From Lysinibacillus cavernae (GTDB taxonomy: Bacteria; Bacillota; Bacilli; Bacillales_A; Planococcaceae), in assembly GCF_009724685.1 (NCBI RefSeq), contig NZ_WMEF01000015.1, forward strand, positions 18,122-82,121: a stretch of DNA of 64,000 nucleotides. The letters run 5' to 3'. A program made the position numbers and the translations under genes. A model generated the notes under the pieces. It saw only the letters and a list, made by a program, of their open reading frames with translations, was not told the DNA's origin and ran no database searches. Below, piece after piece: positions 1 through 7,984 of the stretch. How positions within the stretch are numbered: the first letter of the stretch is position 1; each line of letters starts with the position of its first letter.

Positions 1-429
1 AAGTTCACCATTACCATGGGCTTGCTTCATCTCCTCTAAAATTTGTAGCATTGCTTGAATATCCTGTTCTGTGCGATGGATAGCTGCACTTGCTGCTGCT
101 CCTACCTCAATAATCTTGCGTACTTCTAATAAATGAGCAATATCCTGTTTATTCGTTAACATGGCCGTGGACAAAGGGAAATCAAGCTGATTGGACGACA
201 CACTTTTTACAAAAGTCCCAGAGCCTTGTTTGATTTCAATCAATCCCATTGCCTTTAAAGCAGAAAGTGCCTCCCGTACAGCAGATCGACTAACTTGTAA
301 TTGTCCAGCAAGTTGCTCTACTGAGTCAAGACGATCACCAGGTTTTAAAACGCCGGATCGTATTTTTTCATGCAAGATTTCGGACACTTCTTCATAAATT
401 TTTTTAGGTTTAATCTTTCTTAATTCCAA
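1..429 (-). CDS. GntR/FadR-family transcriptional regulator (partial)
   Basis: The first 143 residues are visible; the C-terminus runs off the left edge. Residues 8-70 form a GntR winged helix-turn-helix, with the recognition stretch QLQVSRSAVREALSAL and the wing KQGSGTFV. The part after residue 85 looks like the start of an all-helical FCD effector domain (ARTxR-like EVRKIIEVGAAASA region), which in FadR/LldR-type regulators binds small carboxylates. The start is a TTG at 429, chosen because AGAGGTG lies 7 bases upstream and the helix-turn-helix begins right after it. The regulated genes are outside the window, so the ligand cannot be guessed. Family assignment is secure; specific function is not. 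Confidence 0.9.
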   Translation of the reverse strand, partial: MELRKIKPKKIYEEVSEILHEKIRSGVLKPGDRLDSVEQLAGQLQVSRSAVREALSALKAMGLIEIKQGSGTFVKSVSSNQLDFPLSTAMLTNKQDIAHLLEVRKIIEVGAAASAAIHRTEQDIQAMLQILEEMKQAHGNGEL

Positions 430-939
430 GGAGCTACACCTCTTTTTCTCGAACAATTGCTCAGACTCTATCACTATTATACATGAAGATAAGTCATTTA
501 CTCACTGAGTAACAAGAATACTTTGTTTTGAGGGGTATAACAGTCGAAATTTGAAAAAAAGCAATTCTATAAAAAACCTTATAATAAGGTCATCAGATGA
601 TAAGATTTTCTGATAAATATAGAGTGGGTTGTAAAAATAAATGGTTTCTTACAATAACATGTACGTAGTAGTATGTAAGCTTGTTTCAACATTAGCCGCA
701 AGTAATCGACAATGTCAAGACTGGAGGAAAGAGGTTAGCTTTTCTTTTTATAGATAGGGAGAATATTGGCGAATTTTGTTGACAGGAAATCAGCAGGGGC
801 GCATAATGCAGAAGTAGCTTGATGGAACTTCTTAAAAATCTCATAATTTCGTCATGAAACGTTCACAAACAGAAAGTACGCATTTTATCAAGTTTTTTGG
901 TACGATGGAGGCAGTAACTGTAAGGAGCGATTAAAAAAT
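430..939. other. Intergenic region between GntR regulator and ccdA
   Basis: About 510 bases between divergent genes. I see no convincing gene. It should hold the promoters of the regulator (leftward) and of ccdA (rightward); a TACGAT hexamer near 902 could be the ccdA -10 element. Short AT-rich inverted repeats occur near 570-620. A 38-codon frame starting ATG at 641 has no ribosome site and was not accepted. Confidence 0.5.
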
Positions 940-1650
940 ATGGGATCTGATATTAACGTATTTTTAGCTTTTGGTGCAGGGTTTTTAAGTTTTATTTCAC
1001 CATGTACTCTCCCACTGTATCCAGCATTTTTATCGTACATAACGGGTATGACATTAGATGAGCTAAAATCAGAAAAAGGTATGCTACAAAAGCGTGCCAT
1101 TTTCCACACATTATTCTTTTTACTAGGATTTTCAATTATCTTTATCATTATTGGATTAAGTGCTTCCTATGCGGCAGAATTTTTCCTTAATTATCAAACT
1201 TTATTACGACAGATTGGAGCTATTCTAATCGTAGTATTTGGTTTAATGATTGTAGGATTATTGCAAATAGATTTCTTAATGAAGGATCGAAAATTTCAAT
1301 TTAAAAATCGACCATCTGGCTATTTTGGATCTGTCTTAATTGGTATTGCCTTTGCGGCAGGTTGGACACCATGTACAGGACCAATCCTTGCATCGATAAT
1401 TATGTTAGCTAGCACAAATCCAGGTGCGGGCTTTAGCTATATGTTTGCCTATTATTTAGGTTTTGCGATTCCATTCTTCGTGCTATCTTTCTTCATTTCA
1501 CGTATGACATGGATTCGTACACACAGCCAAAAAATTGTGAAAATCGGTGGTTATGTGATGATTGCCGTTGGGATCTTGTTATTCTTTGATGGACTAACGT
1601 ATATTACACGCGTTTTACAGCCGATTTTCGGTGGATTTACAGGCTTTTAA
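940..1650 (+). CDS. ccdA: Cytochrome c biogenesis protein CcdA
   Basis: A 236-residue integral membrane protein of the DsbD/CcdA family with about six membrane segments. It passes reducing power from cytosolic thioredoxin across the membrane to apocytochrome c maturation thiol-disulfide proteins and, in Bacillus, also to spore cortex enzymes such as StoA. The two conserved membrane cysteines are present: C22 in SPCTLP and C145 in GWTPCTGP. Length and start (AAGGAG at 921, ATG 940) fit the family. It heads a three-gene set with a CheY-like protein and CcdC, the same order as ccdA-yneI-yneJ of Bacillus subtilis, which supports the call. Confidence 0.95.
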   Translation: MGSDINVFLAFGAGFLSFISPCTLPLYPAFLSYITGMTLDELKSEKGMLQKRAIFHTLFFLLGFSIIFIIIGLSASYAAEFFLNYQTLLRQIGAILIVVFGLMIVGLLQIDFLMKDRKFQFKNRPSGYFGSVLIGIAFAAGWTPCTGPILASIIMLASTNPGAGFSYMFAYYLGFAIPFFVLSFFISRMTWIRTHSQKIVKIGGYVMIAVGILLFFDGLTYITRVLQPIFGGFTGF

Positions 1651-1702
1651 TTTGTTAAACTAAAGAGGCATACCGAACTTTAGCGTGGAGGGAGATGAGC
1701 AT

Positions 1703-2071
1703 GTGCCTACAGTTTTAGTAGTGGATGACACGCTATTTATGCGTGTTGCAATCAGTAATATGTTTACAGAATGGGGTTATGAGGTAGTCGGTAAGGCAGC
1801 AAATGGTAAAGAAGCTGTGGCGATGTATCGTGAGTTACAACCAGATTTAGTCACAATGGATGTAACGATGCCCGTTATGACAGGTATTGCGGCAGTAAAA
1901 AAAATTGTCCCAGAATTTCCGAATGCAAAAATTATTATGGTGACTGCATTAGGACAACAAAAATTAATCGTAGAAGCGATTGAAAGTGGAGCAAAAGATT
2001 TTATCACAAAGCCTTTCGAACCAGAAAGATTAAAGGCTGTAGCTGATCAATTACTTGGACAAAATTGCTAA
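1703..2071 (+). CDS. ccdB: CheY-like response regulator (CcdB/YneI type)
   Basis: A stand-alone receiver domain of 122 residues with no output domain. The acidic pocket (VVDD near the N-terminus), the phospho-acceptor aspartate in VTMDVTMPVM, the conserved threonine in MVTALG and the lysine in DFITKPF are all visible. The start is placed at GTG 1703 because GGAGGGAG lies about 8 bases upstream; the in-frame GTG at 1685 would precede that ribosome site. In Bacillus subtilis the equivalent gene yneI lies between ccdA and ccdC but is not needed for cytochrome c maturation, so its role here is unknown. Probably cotranscribed with ccdA (52 bases). Confidence 0.85.
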   Translation: MPTVLVVDDTLFMRVAISNMFTEWGYEVVGKAANGKEAVAMYRELQPDLVTMDVTMPVMTGIAAVKKIVPEFPNAKIIMVTALGQQKLIVEAIESGAKDFITKPFEPERLKAVADQLLGQNC

Positions 2072-2097
2072 TTAGACATTAGAGGAGGATTTTTTTT

Positions 2098-2592
2098 ATG
2101 TTGAGCAGTATCCCTTCTCACTATTATGTTATAGGGTCGACCATCATGGCCATTCTGATGGGGAGCTTCGTGATGGTCATACGAATGAGAGCTTCCAAAA
2201 AACCAACAAATGAGAAGAAAATTATTATTCCACCAATAGCGATGTCTTCTGGTGCACTGATGTTTTTATTTGAGCAATTCCGAGTGCCTCCAATGCAAAT
2301 ATTAGAGGCAGCGGCTGTGGGAATGGTGTTCTCGACCATATTAATTGCTACATCAAAATTTGAAGTAAGGGGTCGAGATATTTATTTAAAACGTTCAAAA
2401 GCATTCGTTTTTATATTAATGGGTTTGTTAATATTCCGAGTGGTTGCGAAAATGATTTTAAGTAACTCCATTGATGTCGGTGAATTAGCAGGTATGTTCT
2501 GGATATTAGCCTTTGCCATGTTAGTACCTTGGCGAATTGCTATGCTGCTCCAGTTTAAAAGAGTCAAAAAAACAATTCCAAAACTACACTAG
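2098..2592 (+). CDS. ccdC: CcdC family membrane protein
   Basis: A 164-residue protein with about four or five hydrophobic segments, matching the CcdC/YneJ family in length, position and character (for example FRVPPMQILEAAAVGM). It follows the CheY-like gene after 26 bases with AGAGGAGG upstream of ATG 2098. The biochemical role of CcdC is not established; it is conserved next to ccdA. The stop codon lies inside the 5' arm of a terminator hairpin, which ends this operon. Confidence 0.88.
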   Translation: MLSSIPSHYYVIGSTIMAILMGSFVMVIRMRASKKPTNEKKIIIPPIAMSSGALMFLFEQFRVPPMQILEAAAVGMVFSTILIATSKFEVRGRDIYLKRSKAFVFILMGLLIFRVVAKMILSNSIDVGELAGMFWILAFAMLVPWRIAMLLQFKRVKKTIPKLH

Positions 2593-2617
2593 AGTTAAAG
2601 CTAGTGTAGTTTTTTTG
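2581..2617 (+). terminator. Rho-independent terminator of the ccd operon
   Basis: AACTACACTAG pairs with CTAGTGTAGTT around an 8-base loop, followed by a run of T. It overlaps the ccdC stop codon. Confidence 0.9.
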
Positions 2618-2627
2618 TGCTTCAGCG

Positions 2628-3855
2628 TGGATGTAACTCTGTTAGTGGTGGATAGAACTCCAAAAGTGAAGGATAGAACGTGCAAAGTGATGGATAGAAC
2701 TCCAAAAGTGAAGGGTAGAGCGTGCAAAGTGGTGGATAGAACTCCGAAAGTGACGGATAGAACCTCGAAAAGTGAAGGGTAGGGCGTGCAAAGTGGTGCA
2801 TAGAACCTCGCAAGAACAGGATAGAGTGTGCAAAGAGTGAATAGAACTCTAAAAGTGAAGGATAGAGCGTGAAAAGTGGTGGATAGAATCATCAAGCGTA
2901 GATAGAGCCGCAAAGTAGTGGATAGAACTCCAAAAGTGAAGGATAGAGTGTGCAAAGTGGTGGATAGAACCTCGAAAGTACTGGATAGAGCCACAAAGAG
3001 TGGATAGAACTTCAAAAGTGAAGGATAGAGCGTGCAAAGTGGTGGATAGAACTCCAAAAGTGAAGGATAGAGCGTGCAAAGTGGTGGATAGAACTCCAAA
3101 AGTACTGGATAGAGTTTCAAAGAGTGGATAGAATCTCAAAAGTGAAGGATAGAGTGTGCAAAGTGGTGGATAGAACCTCGAAAGTACTGGATAGAGCCAC
3201 AAAGAGTGGATAGAACTCCGAAAGTGAAGGATAGAGCGTGCAAAGTAGTGGATAGAACTCTAAAAGTGAAGGATAGAGCCTCGAAAAGTGAAGGGTAGAG
3301 CCTCGAAAAGTGAAGGGTAGGGCGTGCAAAGTGGTGCATAGAACCTCGAAAGAACAGGATAGAGTGTGCAAAGAGTGGATAGAATCTCAAAAGTGAAGGA
3401 TAGAGCGTGCAATGTGGTGGATAGAACTCCAAAAGTGAAGGATAGAGCGTGCAAAGTGGTGGATAGAATCATCAAGTGTAGATAGAGCCGCAAAGTAGTG
3501 GATAGAACTCCAAAAGTGAAGGATAGAGTGTGCAAAGTGGTGGATAGAACCTCGAAAGTACTGGATAGAGCCACAAAGAGTGGATAGAACTTCAAAAGTG
3601 AAGGATAGAGCGTGCAAAGTGGTGGATAGAACTCCAAAAGTGAAGGATAGAGCGTGCAAAGTGGTGGATAGAACTCCAAAAGTACTGGATAGAGTTTCAA
3701 AGAGTGGATAGAATCTCAAAAGTGAAGGATAGAGCCGCAAAGTAGTGGATTGAACTCCAAAAGTAGTGGATAGAACTCCGAAAGTGGTGGATAGAACACC
3801 GAAAGTGACGGATAGAACTTCAAAAGTGCTGGATAGAACCCCAAAAGGAACGAAT
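2628..3855 (+). repeat. 21-bp degenerate tandem repeat array 1 (GGATAGA family)
   Basis: About 58 units of a 21-base repeat of the form GGATAGA-N8-AAGTGRN. Two unit types alternate: one with ACTCCAAAAGTGAA and one with GCGTGCAAAGTGGT after GGATAGA. The stretch 2881-3150 is repeated nearly base for base at 3461-3730, so the array grew by a large internal duplication. It lies between ccdC and the convergent DUF2621 gene, each with its own terminator. Because 21 is a multiple of three, all frames stay open and false proteins appear on both strands. No arm-to-arm pairing is seen, so it is neither a CRISPR nor a hairpin repeat. Confidence 0.95.
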
Positions 3856-3886
3856 ACCCCTTCACACACGCGCAGCTAATAAGAGA

Positions 3887-3918
3887 AAAACGCTGCACAA
3901 GTTTCTGTGCAGCGTTAC
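3887..3918 (-). terminator. Terminator of the DUF2621 gene
   Basis: AACGCTGCACA pairs with TGTGCAGCGTT; on the minus strand the stem is followed by a T run. It lies just after the stop codon of the leftward gene. Confidence 0.88.
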
Positions 3919-3919
3919 A

Positions 3920-4357
3920 TTAATCGAATAAATGTTCATATGGGGCGATGTCAATTTGCATTTGCTCTAATTTTTTGCGTAAAAATTTGTGATCGCGTTT
4001 TGGTGTTGCTTGGATATATCCACGAATAATGAGGTCGTTATTAATGGCTGCCGCTTTTTCCTCTAAAGCTAGCGCGCCAATTTTCCCTGCAATTTTTTCC
4101 TTTGCCACTTGTCTAAAGAGCTCGGGTACAGGGCTTACTAGCTCATATAGTAAGTCTTTTTCAGCTTGTCCCCATAAGTGAATAGTTTTATCTAAATAGT
4201 ATTCTTGCCAATCTAAATCTGATTTTCCATCTTGCTTAGGTAGTGCTTTTAAAAATTTTCGGAACATGAAGAATCCGCCAATAGCCATCAATGAAATGAG
4301 GACAACAACCCAAAATAAAATAAACCATAAAAACCAACCTTGTAACAAATCGTTCAC
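3920..4357 (-). CDS. DUF2621 family membrane protein (YneK-like)
   Basis: A 145-residue protein with one N-terminal membrane segment (about residues 8-32) followed by a charged cytosolic part that includes DLDWQEYYLDKT and a C-terminal region ending in IAPYEHLFD. The pattern and position after ccdC match YneK of Bacillus subtilis, although here a repeat array has come between them and the gene faces ccdC. Function unknown. The start is uncertain: GTG 4357 overlaps the ribosome site AGAGGTG, and TTG 4348 would have better spacing. Confidence 0.8.
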   Translation of the reverse strand: MNDLLQGWFLWFILFWVVVLISLMAIGGFFMFRKFLKALPKQDGKSDLDWQEYYLDKTIHLWGQAEKDLLYELVSPVPELFRQVAKEKIAGKIGALALEEKAAAINNDLIIRGYIQATPKRDHKFLRKKLEQMQIDIAPYEHLFD

Positions 4358-4469
4358 CTCTTTGCCTTCTCTTACTCTATTATAAAAGCTTACGAAAAAA
4401 AATTCATCCTAAATGTCTCTTTTTTAGCAATTCACCATTATATAGTGTGTAGAAGGGAGGTGACGCGAG

Positions 4470-4685
4470 ATGGTAAACACTCATTTTTTAAATGCTACAC
4501 TGCGCCTCAAGTATGTGGATGGCTATGATGAACAAAACGAACCAACGTTCATAACGAAATCGTATCGAAATGTCAATAATACACATCATGCAGACGATTT
4601 AGTAGCTGTTGCACATGCCATTGCTAGTCTATCATCGCAGACACTTTCAAGCATTGTAAAGCAAGAAACACATGAATTATCTTAA
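4470..4685 (+). CDS. DUF1659 domain protein
   Basis: A 71-residue protein with the DUF1659 pattern: an N-terminal strand LRLKYVDG, then ITKSYRNVN and a C-terminal helix DDLVAVAHAIASLSS. AGGGAGGTG precedes ATG 4470. It is the first of three small genes (DUF1659, DUF2922, YvrJ) that occur together in many Bacillaceae. No function is known for the set; a role as a small surface or phage-derived module has been suggested by their company only. Family assignment is good. Confidence 0.85.
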   Translation: MVNTHFLNATLRLKYVDGYDEQNEPTFITKSYRNVNNTHHADDLVAVAHAIASLSSQTLSSIVKQETHELS

Positions 4686-4700
4686 GGGAGGGATCACTGC

Positions 4701-4925
4701 ATGACGCAAGTATTAGAATTACAATTTGCTACGGCTGACGGTAAAACGACATCACTTACGATTGATGCACCAAAACCGAATGTTACAGCAGCTGAAATTC
4801 AGCAGGTCATGGAAACCATTATGGCTAAAAATGTTTTTGTTGGACAAGCAGGAGCCTTGTCAGCCATAAAAGGAGCGCGCATTGTCGAGCGACAAGTAAC
4901 AGAATTTGAAGTAGCAACAGAATAG
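4701..4925 (+). CDS. DUF2922 domain protein
   Basis: A 74-residue protein with the DUF2922 signature: LELQFATADGKTTSLTIDAP, then helix EIQQVMETIMAKNVF and a final strand with GARIVERQVTEFE. It starts 15 bases after the DUF1659 stop with AGGGAGGG upstream, so the two are cotranscribed. A strong hairpin directly follows. Function unknown. Confidence 0.88.
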   Translation: MTQVLELQFATADGKTTSLTIDAPKPNVTAAEIQQVMETIMAKNVFVGQAGALSAIKGARIVERQVTEFEVATE

Positions 4926-4929
4926 TTCA

Positions 4930-4968
4930 AAAATGGTCTTTGCACAGTGAACTGCAAAGACCATTTTT
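4930..4968 (+). terminator. Terminator-type hairpin between DUF2922 and yvrJ-like genes
   Basis: A perfect 15-base stem (AAAATGGTCTTTGCA with its complement) and 8-base loop ending in a T run. It would end or reduce transcription before the next small gene. Confidence 0.9.
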
Positions 4969-4993
4969 ACCGTAAACGAAAGGAGGAGTCCTA

Positions 4994-5116
4994 ATGGAAC
5001 AGTGGTTGAACATGATATCCGATATTGGTTTTCCGATTTTAGTGTCATTTTATTTATTGCACCGTGTCGAAGTAAAACTAGATGCGATTCATGCTGCGCT
5101 TGTTTCGTTAAAATGA
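4994..5116 (+). CDS. YvrJ family small membrane protein
   Basis: A 40-residue frame, ATG 4994 to TGA 5116, preceded by AAAGGAGGAG. It starts MEQWLNMISDIGFPILVSFY and continues with LLHRVEVKLDAIHAAL, which is the YvrJ pattern: one short membrane helix with the conserved GFP motif followed by an amphipathic helix. It completes the DUF1659-DUF2922-YvrJ trio. Too short for most gene finders. Function unknown; the size and shape are holin-like, which is only a resemblance. Confidence 0.85.
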   Translation: MEQWLNMISDIGFPILVSFYLLHRVEVKLDAIHAALVSLK

Positions 5117-5160
5117 AATTGATTTCACAAAGATGTACGAAAGCTGTCACTTTGAAGTTC

Positions 5161-5189
5161 TTGTCAACGCTTACAACCTACGTTAGGAT
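5161..5189 (+). promoter_or_regulatory. sigma-A promoter with overlapping cre-like site upstream of sco
   Basis: TTGTCA at 5161-5166 and TAGGAT at 5184-5189 are spaced by 17 bases. TGTCAACGCTTACA at 5162-5175 matches the CcpA cre consensus TGWAANCGNTNWCA at all but one fixed position and covers the -35 element. This suggests repression of the Sco gene in the presence of preferred sugars. Confidence 0.55.
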
Positions 5190-5220
5190 GAGGATAGTGT
5201 AGGTTAGGGAGAGTGTTGAC

Positions 5221-5829
5221 ATGAAACGTAAATTAATGGGGCTAGTCTTTCTTTTAGCCTGTGCGTCTGTGCTAGGCGCATGTGGTAATTCAAAATTTAA
5301 AGCAGATTATAGCCTGGAAATACCTGATTTTGAACATGTTAATCAACGAGGTGAGACTGTTTCCTTAGAAAGTTTAAAAGGAAAGCCTTGGATTGGCATG
5401 TATATTTTCACGAACTGTGTGTCGATTTGCCCTCCAATGTCATTGAACATGGCACAAGTGCAAGAAAAGCTCCAGAAAAAAGGAGTAGAGGATTATAACA
5501 TCGTTGCCTTTTCAATAGATCCAGACGTTGATAAACCAGAAGTATTAGCCAATTATATTAGTAAATACAATGTACCAGATGAATCTAAATGGAATCTTCT
5601 TACAGGGTATTCACAAAAATATATTGAACAGTTTGCGGTTAAAAATACGAAGATTTTAGTGAAGGACGATCCTAACAGTGACCAAGTCATTCATGGTAAT
5701 CAATTTTTCTTAGTCGATAAAGATGGTGTCATCGTCAAAATGTATAATGGTTACGCTGAAAATATTGAAGATGTACCTATTGATACGATAGCTTCTGATA
5801 TCGAAACATATATTGATGAAAATTTATAA
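5221..5829 (+). CDS. SCO1/SenC/PrrC-type lipoprotein, cytochrome oxidase copper chaperone
   Basis: A 202-residue thioredoxin-fold lipoprotein. The signal peptide ends in the lipobox LGAC, so C21 is the lipidated residue. The Sco copper site is complete: C66 and C70 in CVSIC, and H158 in VIHGNQFFLVD. In Bacillus subtilis the homologue BsSco (YpmQ) is needed to build the CuA centre of cytochrome c oxidase. ATG 5221 was chosen for its fit to the signal peptide. It is a single-gene unit with its own promoter and terminator, fitting with the nearby cytochrome c maturation genes. Confidence 0.93.
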   Translation: MKRKLMGLVFLLACASVLGACGNSKFKADYSLEIPDFEHVNQRGETVSLESLKGKPWIGMYIFTNCVSICPPMSLNMAQVQEKLQKKGVEDYNIVAFSIDPDVDKPEVLANYISKYNVPDESKWNLLTGYSQKYIEQFAVKNTKILVKDDPNSDQVIHGNQFFLVDKDGVIVKMYNGYAENIEDVPIDTIASDIETYIDENL

Positions 5830-5837
5830 ATAGGTAG

Positions 5838-5872
5838 AAAACCGTCTCGTACATTAGAGGCGGTTTTTTTTT
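5838..5872 (+). terminator. Terminator of the sco gene
   Basis: AAACCGTCTC pairs with GAGGCGGTTT (one wobble) and is followed by eight T residues. Confidence 0.9.
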
Positions 5873-5944
5873 GCCATTTTGAATCTGGAAAAATAATCTT
5901 TTTCTGGTTGGGAATCGTTTATAGTGTAGAAGGAGGGAGAATGC

Positions 5945-6460
5945 ATGTCTGATAACGAAAAATTAGAACAGCTAATGGCTATACATACGGAGCAATTGTT
6001 TCGAATTGCTTTTTACTATACAAAGGATTTACAAATAGCCGAGGATATCGTGCAGGATGTTTTTATTAAATTCTATCATCAAAAACAATATGAAGAACGA
6101 GGAGAAATGAAGGCCTACCTTGCCCGCATGACGATCAATAAATGCAAAGATTACTTAAAAAGCTGGGCATATCGAAAAATCACATTTCAGCATAAATTTT
6201 TTACAAAACAAAAATCTGTATTGCAGGAATCACTTATTCTTCAAGATGAACAAGCTCTATTAGATGAAGCGATTTTACGCTTACCAATCAAGCAGCGCGA
6301 AGCAATTGTCTATTTTTATTTGGAGGAGATGACGATTAAAGAGATTCCTGAACTACTTGCAATTCCTGAGGGTACGGTGAAATCTCGGTTAAAGAAGGGC
6401 AAGGAGCTATTAAAAGTGGATTTACAGCATATTGAATGGGAGGTGCTTTTCCATGGATAA
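5945..6460 (+). CDS. ECF-type RNA polymerase sigma factor
   Basis: A 171-residue sigma-70 family protein with region 2 (about 10-75, including DLQIAEDIVQDVFIKFY and the -10 binding stretch) and region 4 (about 110-165, with LPIKQREAIVYFYLEEMT and PEGTVKSRLKKG). Region 3 is absent, as expected for ECF factors. It overlaps the next gene by 8 bases; that gene encodes a protein with one membrane helix, the usual arrangement for a membrane anti-sigma factor. GGAGGGAG precedes ATG 5945. The stress or signal involved cannot be read from the sequence. Confidence 0.93.
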   Translation: MSDNEKLEQLMAIHTEQLFRIAFYYTKDLQIAEDIVQDVFIKFYHQKQYEERGEMKAYLARMTINKCKDYLKSWAYRKITFQHKFFTKQKSVLQESLILQDEQALLDEAILRLPIKQREAIVYFYLEEMTIKEIPELLAIPEGTVKSRLKKGKELLKVDLQHIEWEVLFHG

Positions 6461-7340
6461 GCATACAATGCACGTATTACAGGATGTATCAGAACACAAA
6501 GAAGCAATTATTCAAAAGGTTCGACAACAAATACAGCAAGAGCCTTTTCCGTCTGAGCCAAAATGGACGTATCGTGCAGTCACCATCATGATTACTTGCT
6601 CTATTTTATTATTCATTGCCTGGCAAGCAGCACAACCATTGGACCAGCTTGCGACAGAGGTAACGGATGAGGAGAAGATACTTACATTCACTGATTTATT
6701 TCAAACAGAGGTAGAAGGAACAGCTACCACATACAGTCAGTATTTTCAATTAGCTGATCAACTCAATCAGCGCGAAAATATAAAGTTTTATGCACCACTT
6801 CAAGGTTTCAAGGCTATGCAAGAAGTAGCAACTACGATGGGGGATGCCGTTCATCTAATAGATCCTGAAAATCTCCCATTTAAAGCAAATATTCAAGAGG
6901 TCTATGCGGTAACATCGGATATGAAAGATGGTAGTCTACAAAAGCAATTTCAATTTAGCTATAAAGAAAAGTCTCTCACTGGTGTGGATTTACAATATGT
7001 TCATTTTACTGTAACTAATGTAGCTAGCAACCCTTTAGCAAACCGTGAAATTACTGAAAATATCGAGAGTATTGAAGGGAGTAATCTCAAGAATGTAGGC
7101 ATTAATTTTATAAACCCAATGTATTATCGAGAGATGACACCAGAATTGGGTTTTGTTTACATGTACTATAATTACGATGAAGCAGCCAAGCGAATTTTTC
7201 ATATGACTACTAGAGCCAATGAATTTTATACGTACTATAACGGCTATGTCTATCATATCGGTTATCAATTAAATGGGGACCGACAAAAGGTTCAAGAAAA
7301 AATGACAAGCATCGTAAGGGAGTTTATTCTTGGCGATTAG
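6453..7340 (+). CDS. Putative membrane-bound anti-sigma factor
   Basis: A 295-residue protein with a short cytosolic N-terminus (1-41), one membrane helix (about 42-60, AVTIMITCSILLFIAWQAAQ) and a large outer domain. ATG 6453 follows GGGAGGTG and overlaps the sigma gene, pointing to translational coupling. The topology and the coupling to an ECF sigma gene are the reasons for the call; I cannot name a domain in the outer part (about 65-295). The N-terminal segment lacks a clear zinc-binding HxxxCxxC motif, so it is not a ZAS-type anti-sigma domain. Confidence 0.72.
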   Translation: MDKHTMHVLQDVSEHKEAIIQKVRQQIQQEPFPSEPKWTYRAVTIMITCSILLFIAWQAAQPLDQLATEVTDEEKILTFTDLFQTEVEGTATTYSQYFQLADQLNQRENIKFYAPLQGFKAMQEVATTMGDAVHLIDPENLPFKANIQEVYAVTSDMKDGSLQKQFQFSYKEKSLTGVDLQYVHFTVTNVASNPLANREITENIESIEGSNLKNVGINFINPMYYREMTPELGFVYMYYNYDEAAKRIFHMTTRANEFYTYYNGYVYHIGYQLNGDRQKVQEKMTSIVREFILGD

Positions 7341-7403
7341 CTTGTAGAGACATTCCATGTTAACTAGTATAAAATGGTAGAAATAAGGGATGGGGGTTCA
7401 AAA

Positions 7404-7940
7404 ATGACGGTGGCACAAACTTATTTACATGTGGTCCAAAAAAGATTTAAAAGTGTGAAAGAGTTAGGCGATAAAGCACTTGCCCAATTAGAGGAGACAC
7501 AATTGCACTGGTCGTATAATGAAGAATCCAATAGTATTGCGGTCATTGTGAAGCATGTAAGTGGCAATATGATTTCACGCTGGACGGACTTTTTAACGAC
7601 AGATGGGGAAAAGCCTACTAGAAATCGAGACGATGAATTTATGGATAGTCTACACACCAAAGAAGCCATTATTGTAGCTTGGGAAAAGGGCTGGCAAGTA
7701 TTTTTAGATGCTTTAGCAAATTTGGCGGAGTCTGATTTGCAGGGACATGTCACAATTAGAGGTGAACGGCTAGAGGTGATGGATGCGATTGAAAGACAGA
7801 TGGCACATTATGCGCAGCATGTTGGCCAAATCATTTATATCGCGAAACAAGTAAAGGGCTCTGATTGGCAAACGCTAAGTATACCAAAAGGACAGTCGCA
7901 AGCCTTTACAGAGGCCATGCTCGACAAACATCAACAATAA
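7404..7940 (+). CDS. DinB-like protein (DUF1572)
   Basis: A 178-residue four-helix protein of the DinB/YfiT superfamily, DUF1572 branch. The three likely metal-binding histidines are in VKHVSGNM and in RQMAHYAQHVGQI near residue 135. Relatives are metal-dependent and some are thiol transferases, for example bacillithiol S-transferases, but the substrate of this branch is not known. ATG 7404 is chosen over an upstream ATG at 7374 because GGGATGGGGG lies just ahead of it. A strong hairpin follows the stop codon. Confidence 0.85.
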   Translation: MTVAQTYLHVVQKRFKSVKELGDKALAQLEETQLHWSYNEESNSIAVIVKHVSGNMISRWTDFLTTDGEKPTRNRDDEFMDSLHTKEAIIVAWEKGWQVFLDALANLAESDLQGHVTIRGERLEVMDAIERQMAHYAQHVGQIIYIAKQVKGSDWQTLSIPKGQSQAFTEAMLDKHQQ

Positions 7941-7944
7941 ATAA

Positions 7945-7984
7945 GGAAGATCGTAGCAATCATCAATCGCTACGATCTTTTTTT
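7945..7984. terminator. Bidirectional terminator between DinB and caspase-like genes
   Basis: AAGATCGTAGC pairs with GCTACGATCTT with a T run on the + side; it lies between two convergent genes. Confidence 0.88.

Noticed and set aside
191..397. 68-codon plus-strand frame near the left edge
   Set aside because: Lies antisense to the clearly coding GntR regulator.
641..757. 38-codon frame starting ATG in the ccdA upstream region
   Set aside because: No ribosome site, no recognisable composition; most likely chance.
2537..3898. Many overlapping reading frames of 60-180 codons in repeat array 1, mostly on the minus strand (FYPPLCTLYPSLL-type)
   Set aside because: They come from a 21-base repeat, which keeps all frames open. 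No ribosome sites, low-complexity heptad products, and the same happens in arrays 2, 3 and 4.
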